A stretch of DNA of 9,900 nucleotides from an uncultured bacterium (GTDB lineage Bacteria; Chloroflexota; Anaerolineae; JACIWP01): NCBI GenBank assembly GCA_903872005.1, contig CAIQJD010000763.1, positions 1 through 9,900 of the forward strand, written 5' to 3'. Made by a program: the position numbers and the translations under genes. Positions within the stretch are counted from its first letter, which is position 1; the number at the start of each line of letters is the position of its first letter. This document shows positions 1 to 7,507 of this stretch, one piece after another. The notes under the pieces are model-generated. The model worked only from the letters and a program-made list of their open reading frames with translations, ran no database searches and was not told the origin of the DNA.

Positions 1-206
1 ATGCCGCCGGCCACCTGCTCGCCGCGCATGTTGTGGAACGACAGGAAGCAGGAGACCATCGCCGCCGTGGGGACGCCGCCCAGGAATCCGTTTTGCTCCA
101 CCAACAGGGTGCGCGCGCCGTTGCGCGCCGCGGCGATGGCCGCCACCGCGCCGGCCGTCCCGCCGCCGGCCACGATCACATCATAGTCTCCGACGAATTG
201 CATCAT
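1..206 (-). CDS. FAD-dependent oxidoreductase, N-terminal part (cut by window edge)
   Basis: Only the first 68 codons lie inside the window; the gene runs off the left edge. Read leftward from ATG at 206 the protein begins [16 protein letters not shown]. It shows the Rossmann dinucleotide-binding motif GxGxxG (G14-G15-G16-T-A-G19) after a beta strand, and an acidic residue E37 at the end of the second strand, where FAD ribose is normally held. This is followed by [12 protein letters not shown], typical of the FAD_oxidored (PF12831-like) family. Family and flavin binding are well supported; the substrate cannot be told. The start is chosen for the GGAG at 213-216, six bases upstream; a second ATG at 203 is also possible. 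The gene lies 36 bases after the M81 hydrolase on the same strand, so it is probably the fourth gene of that operon and may act on the same compound. Confidence 0.85.
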   Translation of the reverse strand, partial: MMQFVGDYDVIVAGGGTAGAVAAIAAARNGARTLLVEQNGFLGGVPTAAMVSCFLSFHNMRGEQVAGG

Positions 207-242
207 ATCAATCTCCGCTCCGGGGTGATACGCACGCGCGGC

Positions 243-1727
243 TTACGCCTCGACGCGCCACTCGACCAGGTTTTCCAACGGATAGATGGGCCGCGCCAGA
301 TATTGCCAGTTGAAATGCTTGATATGCGACATCGTCGGGCCGGGCGTGTCGGCGCGGATGACCTCGGAAGTCATGGGGGCGTAGTACTGGAAATTGCTGG
401 CGGTCTTCAGGACGACGATCTTGGCCTCGGCCGGCTCGATCCCGAAGCGCCGGTAGACCACCGGGTGATTCCCGCCGATGCCGCGATACTCGCTCACCAC
501 GACTTTGATGCTGCCGATCTCCAACAACGCTGTCTGGCCCATGTCGAAGGATTCGTTGCTGCCGACCTTGGCCGTGATGCGCCCGCTGCCCAGCGCAGCG
601 ACGCGGCCGCTCACCCGCACCGGCGCGTAGAAAGCCGTGTCCGCTTTGGCCCCCAGGTCGAGGGTGACGTGCGCCCCGACGCCGGCCTGAGTCAACTGGC
701 GCGCTGATTCGGGGTCGAACATGGGAACCAGCGCCGTGCAGGTGATCTGCTGGCGCAGCATCTCGCGCAGCAGGACGGTGCTGGCGCCGGCCGCCCCGCC
801 GAAGACGCTGTCGCCGGTATCCGACAGGACGACCAGGCCGCGCTCGGCGGCCACGGCGCGGCGGATGGCCTCGGCCGGCGAGACGCTATCCAGTTGCAGG
901 AAGCGCTCGCGCAGGCTCCAGGCTTTGTTCGCCAGGTCGGCGCAGAGCCGGCGCGCCAGCGCCATGTCGCCGGCGGTGATGACGACTGTGGCCCATCCCC
1001 CTTCGGGCACATCGAGCCAGGGCTGCATCGGGAAGTTGGAGATCGCCACGACGCCGGGGATGGTTTCATACTGGCGCGCCAGATCGAACCACTCTTTCAT
1101 GGGGCCGGGCACGGTGGTCAGAAATTGCTCCTGATGGGTGATGAGCGGGATGCGCTGCCAGGCGATGGCCGGCCGGTACGCGCCGCGCAAGAGGGCGAAG
1201 AGGATTTTGCCGGCGCGCTGCCCCGTATCGAAGGGATCGTGGGGCTGGGTGCGGTGCGCCACCAGGCCGTCCAGGTTCGCCATCGTGCGCCGGGTGATGC
1301 TGGCGTGATGATCCATGCCCACGACGATGGGGACTTGCGGGCCGACGACCTGCCGCGTCGCTTCCAGGAGCGCGCCTTCCGGGTCCGGCTCGCCCTCGGC
1401 GGCCGAGCCGCCATGCAGGAAGAGGAAGACGCCATCCAGCGGCAGGGCTGCTTGCAGGCCGGCGACCAGCTTGCGCTGGAAGTAGGCCAGGGTGTCGGCG
1501 GCAATGGGGCCGCCGGCGCCGGCGTAGCTGCTGATGATGGGCAGCAGGGTGACATCCTTCTCCGTCTCGGCCACGGACAGGAAGCCGCCCAGCGCCCCCA
1601 CGCCCTGGGCTTTCACCAGGGCCTCTTCGCCCTCGTAATACCCCTTCTGTTGGAAGTCGTCCAGGGTGGTGCGTAGAGAGGTGAAGCTGCTCGTTTCCTG
1701 CGCGATGCTTGCTACGGCGATTCTCAT
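243..1727 (-). CDS. M81 family metallohydrolase (MlrC / microcystinase C-like)
   Basis: The protein has 494 residues, the usual length for the M81 (DUF1485) family, whose known member MlrC cleaves linearised microcystin peptides. The opening MRIAVASIAQETSSF matches the family's conserved HET-type start (Q10-E11-T12). FLFLHGG (residues 101-107) and EGEPDPEGALL (111-121) match the family core. GMDHHAS (137-143) and HRTQPHDPFDTG (158-169) supply D139, H141 and H163, with the D-x-H and later-H arrangement expected for the catalytic metal. SDTGDSVFGGAAG (302-314) is the conserved glycine-rich loop starting the C-terminal domain. No signal peptide is seen, so it is probably cytoplasmic. The start has AGGAG eight bases upstream and overlaps the previous gene's stop as ATGA, implying translational coupling with the deacetylase-like gene. 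The substrate is unknown; most M81 proteins are uncharacterised and are better seen as peptide or amide hydrolases than as true microcystinases. Confidence 0.92.
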   Translation of the reverse strand: MRIAVASIAQETSSFTSLRTTLDDFQQKGYYEGEEALVKAQGVGALGGFLSVAETEKDVTLLPIISSYAGAGGPIAADTLAYFQRKLVAGLQAALPLDGVFLFLHGGSAAEGEPDPEGALLEATRQVVGPQVPIVVGMDHHASITRRTMANLDGLVAHRTQPHDPFDTGQRAGKILFALLRGAYRPAIAWQRIPLITHQEQFLTTVPGPMKEWFDLARQYETIPGVVAISNFPMQPWLDVPEGGWATVVITAGDMALARRLCADLANKAWSLRERFLQLDSVSPAEAIRRAVAAERGLVVLSDTGDSVFGGAAGASTVLLREMLRQQITCTALVPMFDPESARQLTQAGVGAHVTLDLGAKADTAFYAPVRVSGRVAALGSGRITAKVGSNESFDMGQTALLEIGSIKVVVSEYRGIGGNHPVVYRRFGIEPAEAKIVVLKTASNFQYYAPMTSEVIRADTPGPTMSHIKHFNWQYLARPIYPLENLVEWRVEA

Positions 1728-2656
1728 GTGGTCATCTCCTTGTTCGTCGGCTCTTGTAGGCGCACCAGATCACAGATGTCGCTCAGGGTGGCCCCGCGCA
1801 GCCGCCGGCCCATCTGGGCGCAGGCCGCGTGGGCCGTTTCGAGGATAGTCGCCAGGTTCACGCTGGCCGGATGGGTCGGGTCGGCATAGTTCTGGTCGTT
1901 GTGGGTGTCCAGGACGATGGCCGGGCAACCGGCCGAGTCGGCGCTGAACCGCTCCACCAGGTGTTGGATCGTCAGCCGGTGGTGATAGTCGGCCGGCACA
2001 TAGGGCCAGGCGAAGCCCTGATCGCCGGCGTGGCCGCGCGTGTGCGGCTGCTGATAGTCCACGGCGACGGGGACTTCGACGAAGTCGCTGGCGCCGGCGA
2101 TCTGGCGGAAGTCGAGGTGCGCCCGATGGGGGTATGGCTCGGCGCCGGCCCAGACGGCGTGATGCGCCGGCAGGACGCGGCCGGGGTTCGACAGGCTCCC
2201 CCCGCGGAAACCCAGCTCGGCCAGGACGCGGAAGGTGGCGTCGTTGGCCGAGAAGTAGCCGGCGCGGAAGTAGCGCGGCCGCTGGCCCAGCGCCGCTTCC
2301 CAACGGTCACAGGCGCGGCGCAACATCGCGCGCTGCGTCTCGGCCGCATAGGCCCCCAGGTCGAGCCGGTAGTCCTCGCCCACCAGCTTGTACGGATGGA
2401 CGTGGAGGCCCAAGCACGCGCCTTCGGCTTCCAGCTCCAGGAGCAGATCGCGGTTGCCGGCCGCTACTTCGGGATGGACGAAGAGGGTCAGCGGCATGCG
2501 CCAGGCGCGCGCCGTGGCGGCGTAGCCGCGGATGGCCCGCGCGCTCTCGGCATAGTCGGCCGGCCCGCTGCCAGACATGCCGATGGCGTAGGGTGTCAGA
2601 TCGCATTTGGCGGTCTCGCAATCGGCGGTCATCAGGAAGAAAATGTCTTGCGCCAT
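1724..2656 (-). CDS. Polysaccharide deacetylase-like protein (NodB/CE4 fold, atypical metal motif)
   Basis: The protein has 310 residues and no signal peptide. Three landmarks of the NodB/CE4 metal-dependent deacetylase fold appear in order: TADCE (residues 10-14, replacing the usual TFDDG), LGLHVHP (82-88, with H85 and H87), and YFRAGYFSAN (129-138), the Arg-containing motif. The DTHND stretch (250-254, H252) near the C-terminus is a candidate for the late catalytic His. These suggest hydrolysis of an N- or O-acyl group, or a related C-N bond, on a soluble substrate inside the cell. The metal site differs from textbook CE4 enzymes: Asp-Cys-Glu instead of Asp-Asp, and His-x-His instead of His-x3-His, so acetyl-sugar activity is not assured. 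AAGGAG lies seven bases before ATG 2656. The gene sits 18 bases after the TPR-CHAT stop and overlaps the M81 start by four bases. Confidence 0.82.
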   Translation of the reverse strand: MAQDIFFLMTADCETAKCDLTPYAIGMSGSGPADYAESARAIRGYAATARAWRMPLTLFVHPEVAAGNRDLLLELEAEGACLGLHVHPYKLVGEDYRLDLGAYAAETQRAMLRRACDRWEAALGQRPRYFRAGYFSANDATFRVLAELGFRGGSLSNPGRVLPAHHAVWAGAEPYPHRAHLDFRQIAGASDFVEVPVAVDYQQPHTRGHAGDQGFAWPYVPADYHHRLTIQHLVERFSADSAGCPAIVLDTHNDQNYADPTHPASVNLATILETAHAACAQMGRRLRGATLSDICDLVRLQEPTNKEMTT

Positions 2657-2674
2657 TGCTGTACTCCTTGCCGG

Positions 2675-5600
2675 CTATCTCCTGCCGGCGGCCCGGCTTG
2701 CCAGCCACACGCCGACCAGGATCACGCCGGCCGAAAGGAGCGCCGCGCCCTGGCTTGGCCGGCTGGGCGGCGCGCCCGGATCGCCATTCAAGACGAACGC
2801 GGCCCAATAATACGGATGCGGGTATTCCTGGCGCACGATGGCCTGGGCGGCGCGCAGGGCTTCGGCCTTGGGCCGGCCGGCGCGCAGGTTGCGATAGAAG
2901 GCGACCATCAGCTTCTCCGTTGCCGCGTCATCCACGCTCCAGAGGGAGGCGATGACGCTGGGCGCGCCGGCAAACAGGAAGGCCCGGTTCAGGCCCACCA
3001 CATCGTCGCCGTAGCTGGTCTGGCCCAGTTGGGTCTGACAGGCGCTCAAGACGACCAGGTCCGTCGCCGTCAGCTTCAGCCCGTACACCTCGTGGACTTC
3101 CAGCGCGCCGTCGCTCTGCGCGTCGGGGGCCAGGACGATACGCGAGAAGAGGGGCTGCGCTTCGTCGAACTGCCCGTGCGCGGCCAAGTGGATCACGCCG
3201 GCCGCCCCGGCGCGCTGGCGGAACTCCGTCTCCGTCGCGGCCGGCCCTTCCAGCGGCGTTGTCCCATACAGGCCGGCGACTTCCTGCGCCTCCTGGTCGG
3301 CGAAGCGCAAGGCCGGCAAGCCCTGGGGCTGCCCGTAAGCCAGCGCCAACATGGCGTCGGCGCTGCGCCGGCCCTGCAGATAGGGCAAGACGCCGGCGCT
3401 GGGCAGATAGAACAGGCTGAATTGCTCGCCCAGGTAGTGTTCGCCGTCGTAGAAGGCCGCGAAGGGGACGTAGTGCAGCCGCAGGTGTGGGATGATGCCC
3501 AGGCGCGGCGTCGTCAGCTCGGCGCGCAGCGGCCGGATCAGCCCATCGTAGAGCCGGCGTAGGCTGGCCGGCGCGGGATCGCTCAGGTCGGCGAAGCTGC
3601 GGAATTCACTGATGGTCGCGCCCAGGTCGGCATTGTTGACCGGCAGCGCGACGACCTTGATCTGGTCGCGGCGCACGATGAAGGCCAACGGTTGGACATC
3701 GGTCAGGAAGTAGGCCAACAGCGTCGTCTGGTCGTCGAGCAGCTTCTGGATGTCGGTCAGGGCCGCCGGCGTGGCCGAGACCAGGGCCGCATAGTCAGGG
3801 TTGCTCAGCTTCAGCCCGGTCAGGGTCGCCTCATAGTCGGCGCGCGCCGCCGTCAACTGGCGATACTTCTCCTGCGTCTGGCTGGCCGAGCGCAGCGCGC
3901 CGGCGCTGGCGCGCGTCTCGCTCAACTCTCGCTCCAGGGCATAGAGCTTGCTGCGGAGCGTCTGCTCCTGCTCCACCAGCGCCGCGTCGGCCGAGGCGCG
4001 GATGTCCAGCCGGCTGCCGCCCAGTTGATCGAGGAAGGCGCGCGCCCGCGCCCGCTCGGTCACGCGGAAGGCGCTGGCCGCGTCGCCCTGCGCGGCGTAG
4101 AGCCGGGCGGCGCGCACGTAGACGCCGGTGTAGAGGCCGGCGATGCTCGCCTTGAACTCTTCCAGGCCGGCCGCAGCGCGCAGCTTCTCGCGCCCGGCGA
4201 TGGCGCGCTCGTACAGATCCAGGGCCGTCGCGGCGTCGCCGCGATCTTCGTACAGCGCGCCCAGGTTGGCCCAGCCGGCGGCCAAATTGACCTGATCGTC
4301 GAGGGCCAGCCAGATCGCGATGGCCTGCTCGTAGTAGCCCTGCGCCCGATCCCACTCTTTCATGTTGTGATAGGTATAGCCGATATTGTTCAGGCTGCGG
4401 GCTTCGCCGGCGCGGTCGTTGAGGGCGCGCTGGATTTCCAGCGCCTGCCGGCTATAACTCAGCGCGGTCGGGTAATCCCCCTGACTGTCGTAGAACGTCC
4501 CCAGATTGCTGAGGGCCATGGCCTCGCCGCCGCGATCCTGCGCGTCTTGAGACGCCCGCGCGGCGCGCTGGTAGTAGTCCAGCGCCTTATCCGCCTGATG
4601 GAGATAGTCATACGTCAGGCCCATGCTGTTCAAGACGCCGGCGATGTCGCGGCGCACGCCGGCCTGGCCGGCGAAGGCATCCAGCGCCGTCTGAAAGAGG
4701 GGCAGCGCCAGATCGAACTGCGCCACATCTATGTAGATATTGGCGATGCTGCGCGCCATGCGCGCCGCATTGACGACGTCGCCCCGCGCCGTCAGCAGCT
4801 CGCGGGCCTGCTGCAGCAGATTCAGCGCGCGGTGATATTCGCCCTGGCGCAGATAGACGCCGGCGCGTGAGCTGAGGATCAACGCGGCGGCGAAATCGTC
4901 GCCGGCGGCCTGCGCCTGGGCCAGGGCTTCGTCCAGCGCGGCGGCGGCCTGCGCCGCCTGCCCATCCGCCAGATAGGCTGCGCCGATGGCGCGCCGGGTC
5001 AGGATCTCGCTGTCGGTCGCCTTGAGCGTGCGCCAGAGCGCCAGGGCGGCCTGCAGCGCCGCCTGAGCCGCCTCGGCCTTGCCGGCGTCGGCGTAGATCG
5101 TCCCCAGGACATCCAGCGTCTCCGCCTCCCGCGCCGGCTCGCCCAGCTCGCGCCAGAGGGCCAGCGCCGCCTGATAGGGCGCTTCGGCGTCGGCCGGCCG
5201 GCTGCTCCAGAAGCGGTTCAGGCCGATGTAGCCTAACAGGTTGGCCTGATCGGCGGGTGCGCCGCGTTGCTGCGCCAGCGCCAGCGCCCGCTGATAGTGC
5301 GCTTCGGCCGGCGCATAGTCCTCCTGGCGATAAGCGAGCCAGCCCAGCTCGGTCTCGGCGCGCTGCGCGCCGGCCGCGTCGCCCTGCGCGCCGGCCAGGG
5401 CCAGCGCCTGCTGATAGGTCGCCTCGGCCGGCGCCAGGGCATTCTGGGCCGCCTGGCTATCGCCGACGCCCAAGAGGGCGCGCAGCGCGCCGGCCGGATC
5501 GCCGTTCTCCTCGGCCAGGGTGAGGGCTGCCTGATAGGCTTCCTGGGCCGGCGCATACCGCGCGGAGGCGTAGCGCATGTTGCCGATGTTGACCCAGATG

Positions 5601-6208
5601 GTTTGCTGCGCGACGCGGTCGCCATCGGCCTGGGCCAGTTGCAGCGCCGCGCCATAGGCTTCCAGCGAGGCGGCATTGCGCCCCTGCAGCGCGTGCAGGC
5701 CGCCGACGGCGGTCAGCATCCCCCGCTCGCTCAGCCGGTCGCCGCTCTGGCGCGCCAGGGCCAGCGCCCGCTCATAGGACGCCAGGGCCGGCTCGATCTC
5801 GCCGGCGTTGTAATGCGCCAGCCCGATGCTGACATGGATGGATAGCTGCAGGGAGAGGTTCTGCGTCGTCGTTGCCAGCGCCAACGCCTGATCGAAGTAG
5901 CTCAGGGCGTCGGCCGGCCGGCCGGCCTTGCTGGCAATGATGCCCAGGCTGTAGGTCGCCTGCGCCTGGCCCGGCGCGTCGCCGGCCTGGCGGTAGAGGG
6001 CCAACGCTTGCTGGAAGGCGGTCGCCGCGCCGGCCAGATCGCCTTTGTTGTAAAACGCCAGGCCATCGGCCGACGCCTGAGCCGCTTGCGCCGCGGGGGT
6101 AGTGGGGGTCTGCGCCGGCGGCGCGAAGGCCAGGACGGCGGCCGGTTGGGCCAGCAGCAGGCCCAGGGCGATAACCAGCAACATCCAGCTTGTACGGCGG
6201 TTACGCAT
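2675..6208 (-). CDS. Exported, membrane-anchored TPR-CHAT putative cysteine peptidase
   Basis: The protein has 1177 residues. Residues 1-27 form a signal peptide: basic MRNRR, a Leu-rich core, and cleavage expected after AVLA. Residues about 45-735 hold some 16-17 tetratricopeptide repeats, most in a strict 40-residue register (pattern like LGxxYxxxGDYxxALxxYxQAL). Residues about 745-800 look like a charged coiled coil. The CHAT domain follows (about 885-1150). Its caspase-like His-Cys pair is visible in HLAAHG (H1011) and VVLSACQTQ (C1057), 46 residues apart, so the peptidase is probably active. A hydrophobic helix at about 1155-1172, followed by RAAGRR, suggests a C-terminal membrane anchor. 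The TPRs and CHAT domain would then face outside the cytoplasm, unlike TPR-CHAT effectors such as Csx29 that work in the cytosol. GAGG eight bases upstream supports ATG 6208. Substrate and partner are unknown. The gene heads the four-gene leftward operon. Confidence 0.93.
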   Translation of the reverse strand: MRNRRTSWMLLVIALGLLLAQPAAVLAFAPPAQTPTTPAAQAAQASADGLAFYNKGDLAGAATAFQQALALYRQAGDAPGQAQATYSLGIIASKAGRPADALSYFDQALALATTTQNLSLQLSIHVSIGLAHYNAGEIEPALASYERALALARQSGDRLSERGMLTAVGGLHALQGRNAASLEAYGAALQLAQADGDRVAQQTIWVNIGNMRYASARYAPAQEAYQAALTLAEENGDPAGALRALLGVGDSQAAQNALAPAEATYQQALALAGAQGDAAGAQRAETELGWLAYRQEDYAPAEAHYQRALALAQQRGAPADQANLLGYIGLNRFWSSRPADAEAPYQAALALWRELGEPAREAETLDVLGTIYADAGKAEAAQAALQAALALWRTLKATDSEILTRRAIGAAYLADGQAAQAAAALDEALAQAQAAGDDFAAALILSSRAGVYLRQGEYHRALNLLQQARELLTARGDVVNAARMARSIANIYIDVAQFDLALPLFQTALDAFAGQAGVRRDIAGVLNSMGLTYDYLHQADKALDYYQRAARASQDAQDRGGEAMALSNLGTFYDSQGDYPTALSYSRQALEIQRALNDRAGEARSLNNIGYTYHNMKEWDRAQGYYEQAIAIWLALDDQVNLAAGWANLGALYEDRGDAATALDLYERAIAGREKLRAAAGLEEFKASIAGLYTGVYVRAARLYAAQGDAASAFRVTERARARAFLDQLGGSRLDIRASADAALVEQEQTLRSKLYALERELSETRASAGALRSASQTQEKYRQLTAARADYEATLTGLKLSNPDYAALVSATPAALTDIQKLLDDQTTLLAYFLTDVQPLAFIVRRDQIKVVALPVNNADLGATISEFRSFADLSDPAPASLRRLYDGLIRPLRAELTTPRLGIIPHLRLHYVPFAAFYDGEHYLGEQFSLFYLPSAGVLPYLQGRRSADAMLALAYGQPQGLPALRFADQEAQEVAGLYGTTPLEGPAATETEFRQRAGAAGVIHLAAHGQFDEAQPLFSRIVLAPDAQSDGALEVHEVYGLKLTATDLVVLSACQTQLGQTSYGDDVVGLNRAFLFAGAPSVIASLWSVDDAATEKLMVAFYRNLRAGRPKAEALRAAQAIVRQEYPHPYYWAAFVLNGDPGAPPSRPSQGAALLSAGVILVGVWLASRAAGRR
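4200..6085 (-). repeat. About 120-bp periodic repeat encoding the TPR array
   Basis: Within the TPR-CHAT gene the sequence repeats about every 120 bases, one 40-residue TPR per unit. A core such as GCCAGCGCC followed by GCTGATAG recurs, for example near 5170, 5280, 5400 and 5760. This is coding repetition and not a mobile or intergenic repeat. The similarity at DNA level suggests growth by internal duplication and could allow unit gain or loss. Confidence 0.75.
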
Positions 6209-6280
6209 CTTGCCATCCTCACACGTGCGGCGGCGAACGGCCAGTGGAAGTAGACGCGGCCAGCATTATAGCACGCGCGC
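6209..6280 (-). promoter_or_regulatory. Promoter for the TPR-CHAT operon (extended -10)
   Basis: On the leftward strand TGCTATAAT (6265-6273) matches the extended -10 consensus TGnTATAAT exactly. A weak -35 candidate TTGGTG lies at 6290-6295, 19 bases upstream and inside the end of the EamA gene; the extended -10 could compensate for it. Transcription would begin near 6258, leaving about a 50-base leader before ATG 6208. No convincing terminator hairpin with a T-run follows the EamA stop, so read-through from upstream may add to expression. Confidence 0.55.
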
Positions 6281-7132
6281 CTACCACAGCACCAATGCGA
6301 TGCCGGCCAGGGCGACGACCAGCCCGACGATGGCGCTGGGGCCGGGCGTTTCGCCCAGCAACAGGACGCCCAGGATGACGCCGCCGGTCACTTCTTGCGT
6401 GGCGATGAGGTTGGCGTACGCGGCATGGGTGCGGCGCACCGCGGCATTGTAGAGGGTATGCCCCACGGCCATGGGCAGCAGTCCCACGCCGGCGATGGCG
6501 GCGAGCTGCGGCAGGAGCGGCGCGGCGCCGGGCATGAAGAGCGCCAGGGGAGCCAGCCAGAGCGCGGCCACGCCATAGACCAGGCCGGCATACGTGAAGA
6601 GGGGATAGCTCTCGCGCTGCGACCGGCCGGCGATGGAATAGAGGGCGAAGGTAATGGCCGACCCCAGGGCCAACAGGTCGCCCAGCGCCATGCGCCCGGT
6701 CAGGTTCGGCTCAAAGCCGACCATGATCGCCAGGCCGGCCACGGTCACGGCCATGCCGGCGTAGCGCCGCGTCGGCAGCGTCTCCTTGAGCATCCAGGCC
6801 GAGAGCAGAGCAATGAAGATAGGGGCGGTGTAGACGATGGTCAGGGTATGGGCGATGGTGGTGAAATTGACCGCCGCCACGTAGAAGACGAAATGGGCGG
6901 CGGTGATGAAGCCGTAGAGGAGGAAGCGGCCGGCTTCGCGCCGGCGTGGCAGGGCCAGCTCGCGCCGCCAGGCCGCCAGACTCAGGATGGCCGCCGAGCC
7001 GACCAGGAGCCGGCCGCAGGCGATCTGATAGACCGACAGCGGCGCGGCCCAGCGGATGAAGATGGGGCTGGTTGAGAAGAAGACCGCGGCGATAGCCGCA
7101 TAAATGACGCCACGACGTTGATCACTGGTCAC
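6281..7132 (-). CDS. EamA/DMT superfamily transporter (10 membrane segments)
   Basis: The protein has 283 residues, the usual size for a drug/metabolite transporter family permease with two EamA repeats of five membrane segments each (about 9-138 and 149-283). Each repeat ends with the family signature: APIFIALLSAWMLKETLP (103-120) followed by RYAGMAVTVAGL, and ATQEVTGGVILGVLLLGE (244-261) followed by AIVGLVVALAGI. It would sit in the cytoplasmic membrane and move a small metabolite, often exporting amino acids or similar compounds; the substrate cannot be inferred. The start codon is GTG at 7132, chosen because GGAGGAG (7139-7145) lies exactly six bases upstream. The protein ends almost immediately after its last helix. 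It is 96 bases downstream of the small Pro/Thr-rich gene and 72 bases upstream of the TPR-CHAT gene on the same strand, so it may share either transcript. Confidence 0.93.
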   Translation of the reverse strand: MTSDQRRGVIYAAIAAVFFSTSPIFIRWAAPLSVYQIACGRLLVGSAAILSLAAWRRELALPRRREAGRFLLYGFITAAHFVFYVAAVNFTTIAHTLTIVYTAPIFIALLSAWMLKETLPTRRYAGMAVTVAGLAIMVGFEPNLTGRMALGDLLALGSAITFALYSIAGRSQRESYPLFTYAGLVYGVAALWLAPLALFMPGAAPLLPQLAAIAGVGLLPMAVGHTLYNAAVRRTHAAYANLIATQEVTGGVILGVLLLGETPGPSAIVGLVVALAGIALVLW

Positions 7133-7138
7133 GCGATG

Positions 7139-7164
7139 CTCCTCCGGCCGGCGCGTTGTCGCGC
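7139..7164 (-). promoter_or_regulatory. Strong ribosome binding site and short hairpin before the EamA gene
   Basis: GGAGGAG (7139-7145, leftward strand) sets the GTG start at 7132. Just upstream, GCGCG and CGCGC flank a four-base loop (7151-7164), giving a 5-bp stem. There is no T-run, so it is not a terminator; it could influence ribosome access, but it may be chance in GC-rich DNA. Confidence 0.45.
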
Positions 7165-7192
7165 AATTGTCGCCCGCGTGTCAGATAGCGCC

Positions 7193-7221
7193 TTTACCAT
7201 TCGTCCATTTCGTGCTATACT
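7193..7221 (+). promoter_or_regulatory. Promoter-like sequence, rightward, antisense to the Pro/Thr-rich gene
   Basis: TTTACC (7193-7198), a 17-base spacer and TATACT (7216-7221) preceded by TG one base upstream form a good sigma-70 extended -10 promoter on the rightward strand. It points into the 3' end of the leftward Pro/Thr-rich gene, and the next rightward gene begins almost 400 bases later. It may give an antisense transcript or a distal promoter of the DUF433 operon, or be accidental. Confidence 0.35.
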
Positions 7222-7228
7222 CCCAATG

Positions 7229-7507
7229 TCAGGGCGTGGGCGAAGAGGCCGGCGTCGGAGCCAGGGCCGGGCCAGGGGCTTTGGTCCCCGGCGTAGCGGT
7301 GGGCGTGGCCGTGGGCTGCGTCGCCGGCGTGCCGACGATATGGATAGCGGCCGTGGGCGTCGGTTCTGGCGGCGTGGGCGTCGGCACGGCGACGACGACC
7401 GCGGCGACGACCATCATCAGGCCGACGATGATGCTGAGGAGCAGGAACAAGCGCCGCCGGCGATGGTCGCGGCGCTGAGGTTTCTTGGCGACGGGTTTCT
7501 TGGGCAC
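7229..7507 (-). CDS. Small single-pass membrane protein with Pro/Thr-rich tail
   Basis: The protein has 92 residues if it starts at GTG 7507. It has a basic N-terminus (PKKPVAKKPQRRDHRRRR), one hydrophobic helix at about 20-41 (LFLLLSIIVGL onward), and a tail of about 50 residues dominated by Pro, Thr and Ala (VPTPTPPEPTPT and similar). By the positive-inside rule the basic end is cytoplasmic and the Pro/Thr tail lies outside, possibly as a flexible or glycosylated wall-spanning stalk. No enzyme domain is visible. An ATG at 7543 in the same frame would add 12 residues, but it overlaps the -10 box, and GGAGG five bases before GTG 7507 favours the shorter form. Similar basic-TM-PT proteins are common in Chloroflexota genomes. 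The function is unknown. Low-complexity coding and one overlapping frame of similar length leave some doubt. Confidence 0.68.
   Translation of the reverse strand: MPKKPVAKKPQRRDHRRRRLFLLLSIIVGLMMVVAAVVVAVPTPTPPEPTPTAAIHIVGTPATQPTATPTATPGTKAPGPALAPTPASSPTP

Noticed and set aside
243..1727. Calling the M81 protein a true microcystinase (mlrC)
   Set aside because: There are no other mlr genes nearby, and most M81 members have unrelated or unknown substrates, so only the family is claimed.
1829..3562. Rightward open frame of 577 codons opposite the deacetylase and CHAT genes
   Set aside because: It spans two real genes and their intergenic gap on the opposite strand, has low-complexity Gly/Arg/Gln/Val composition and no domain.
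3692..4870. Rightward open frame of 392 codons opposite the TPR region
   Set aside because: It is antisense to clear TPRs, and its repetitiveness simply mirrors the 120-bp TPR period.
2675..6208. TPR-CHAT protein as a CRISPR type III-E (Csx29) or gasdermin-activating protease
   Set aside because: No CRISPR repeats, Cas7-11 or gasdermin-like gene is present, and the signal peptide argues against a cytosolic effector.
7411..7432. Inverted repeat CATCATC / GATGATG that could be a hairpin
   Set aside because: It lies in codons for the Ile/Val/Met residues of the membrane helix and has no T-run, so it is best explained by coding.
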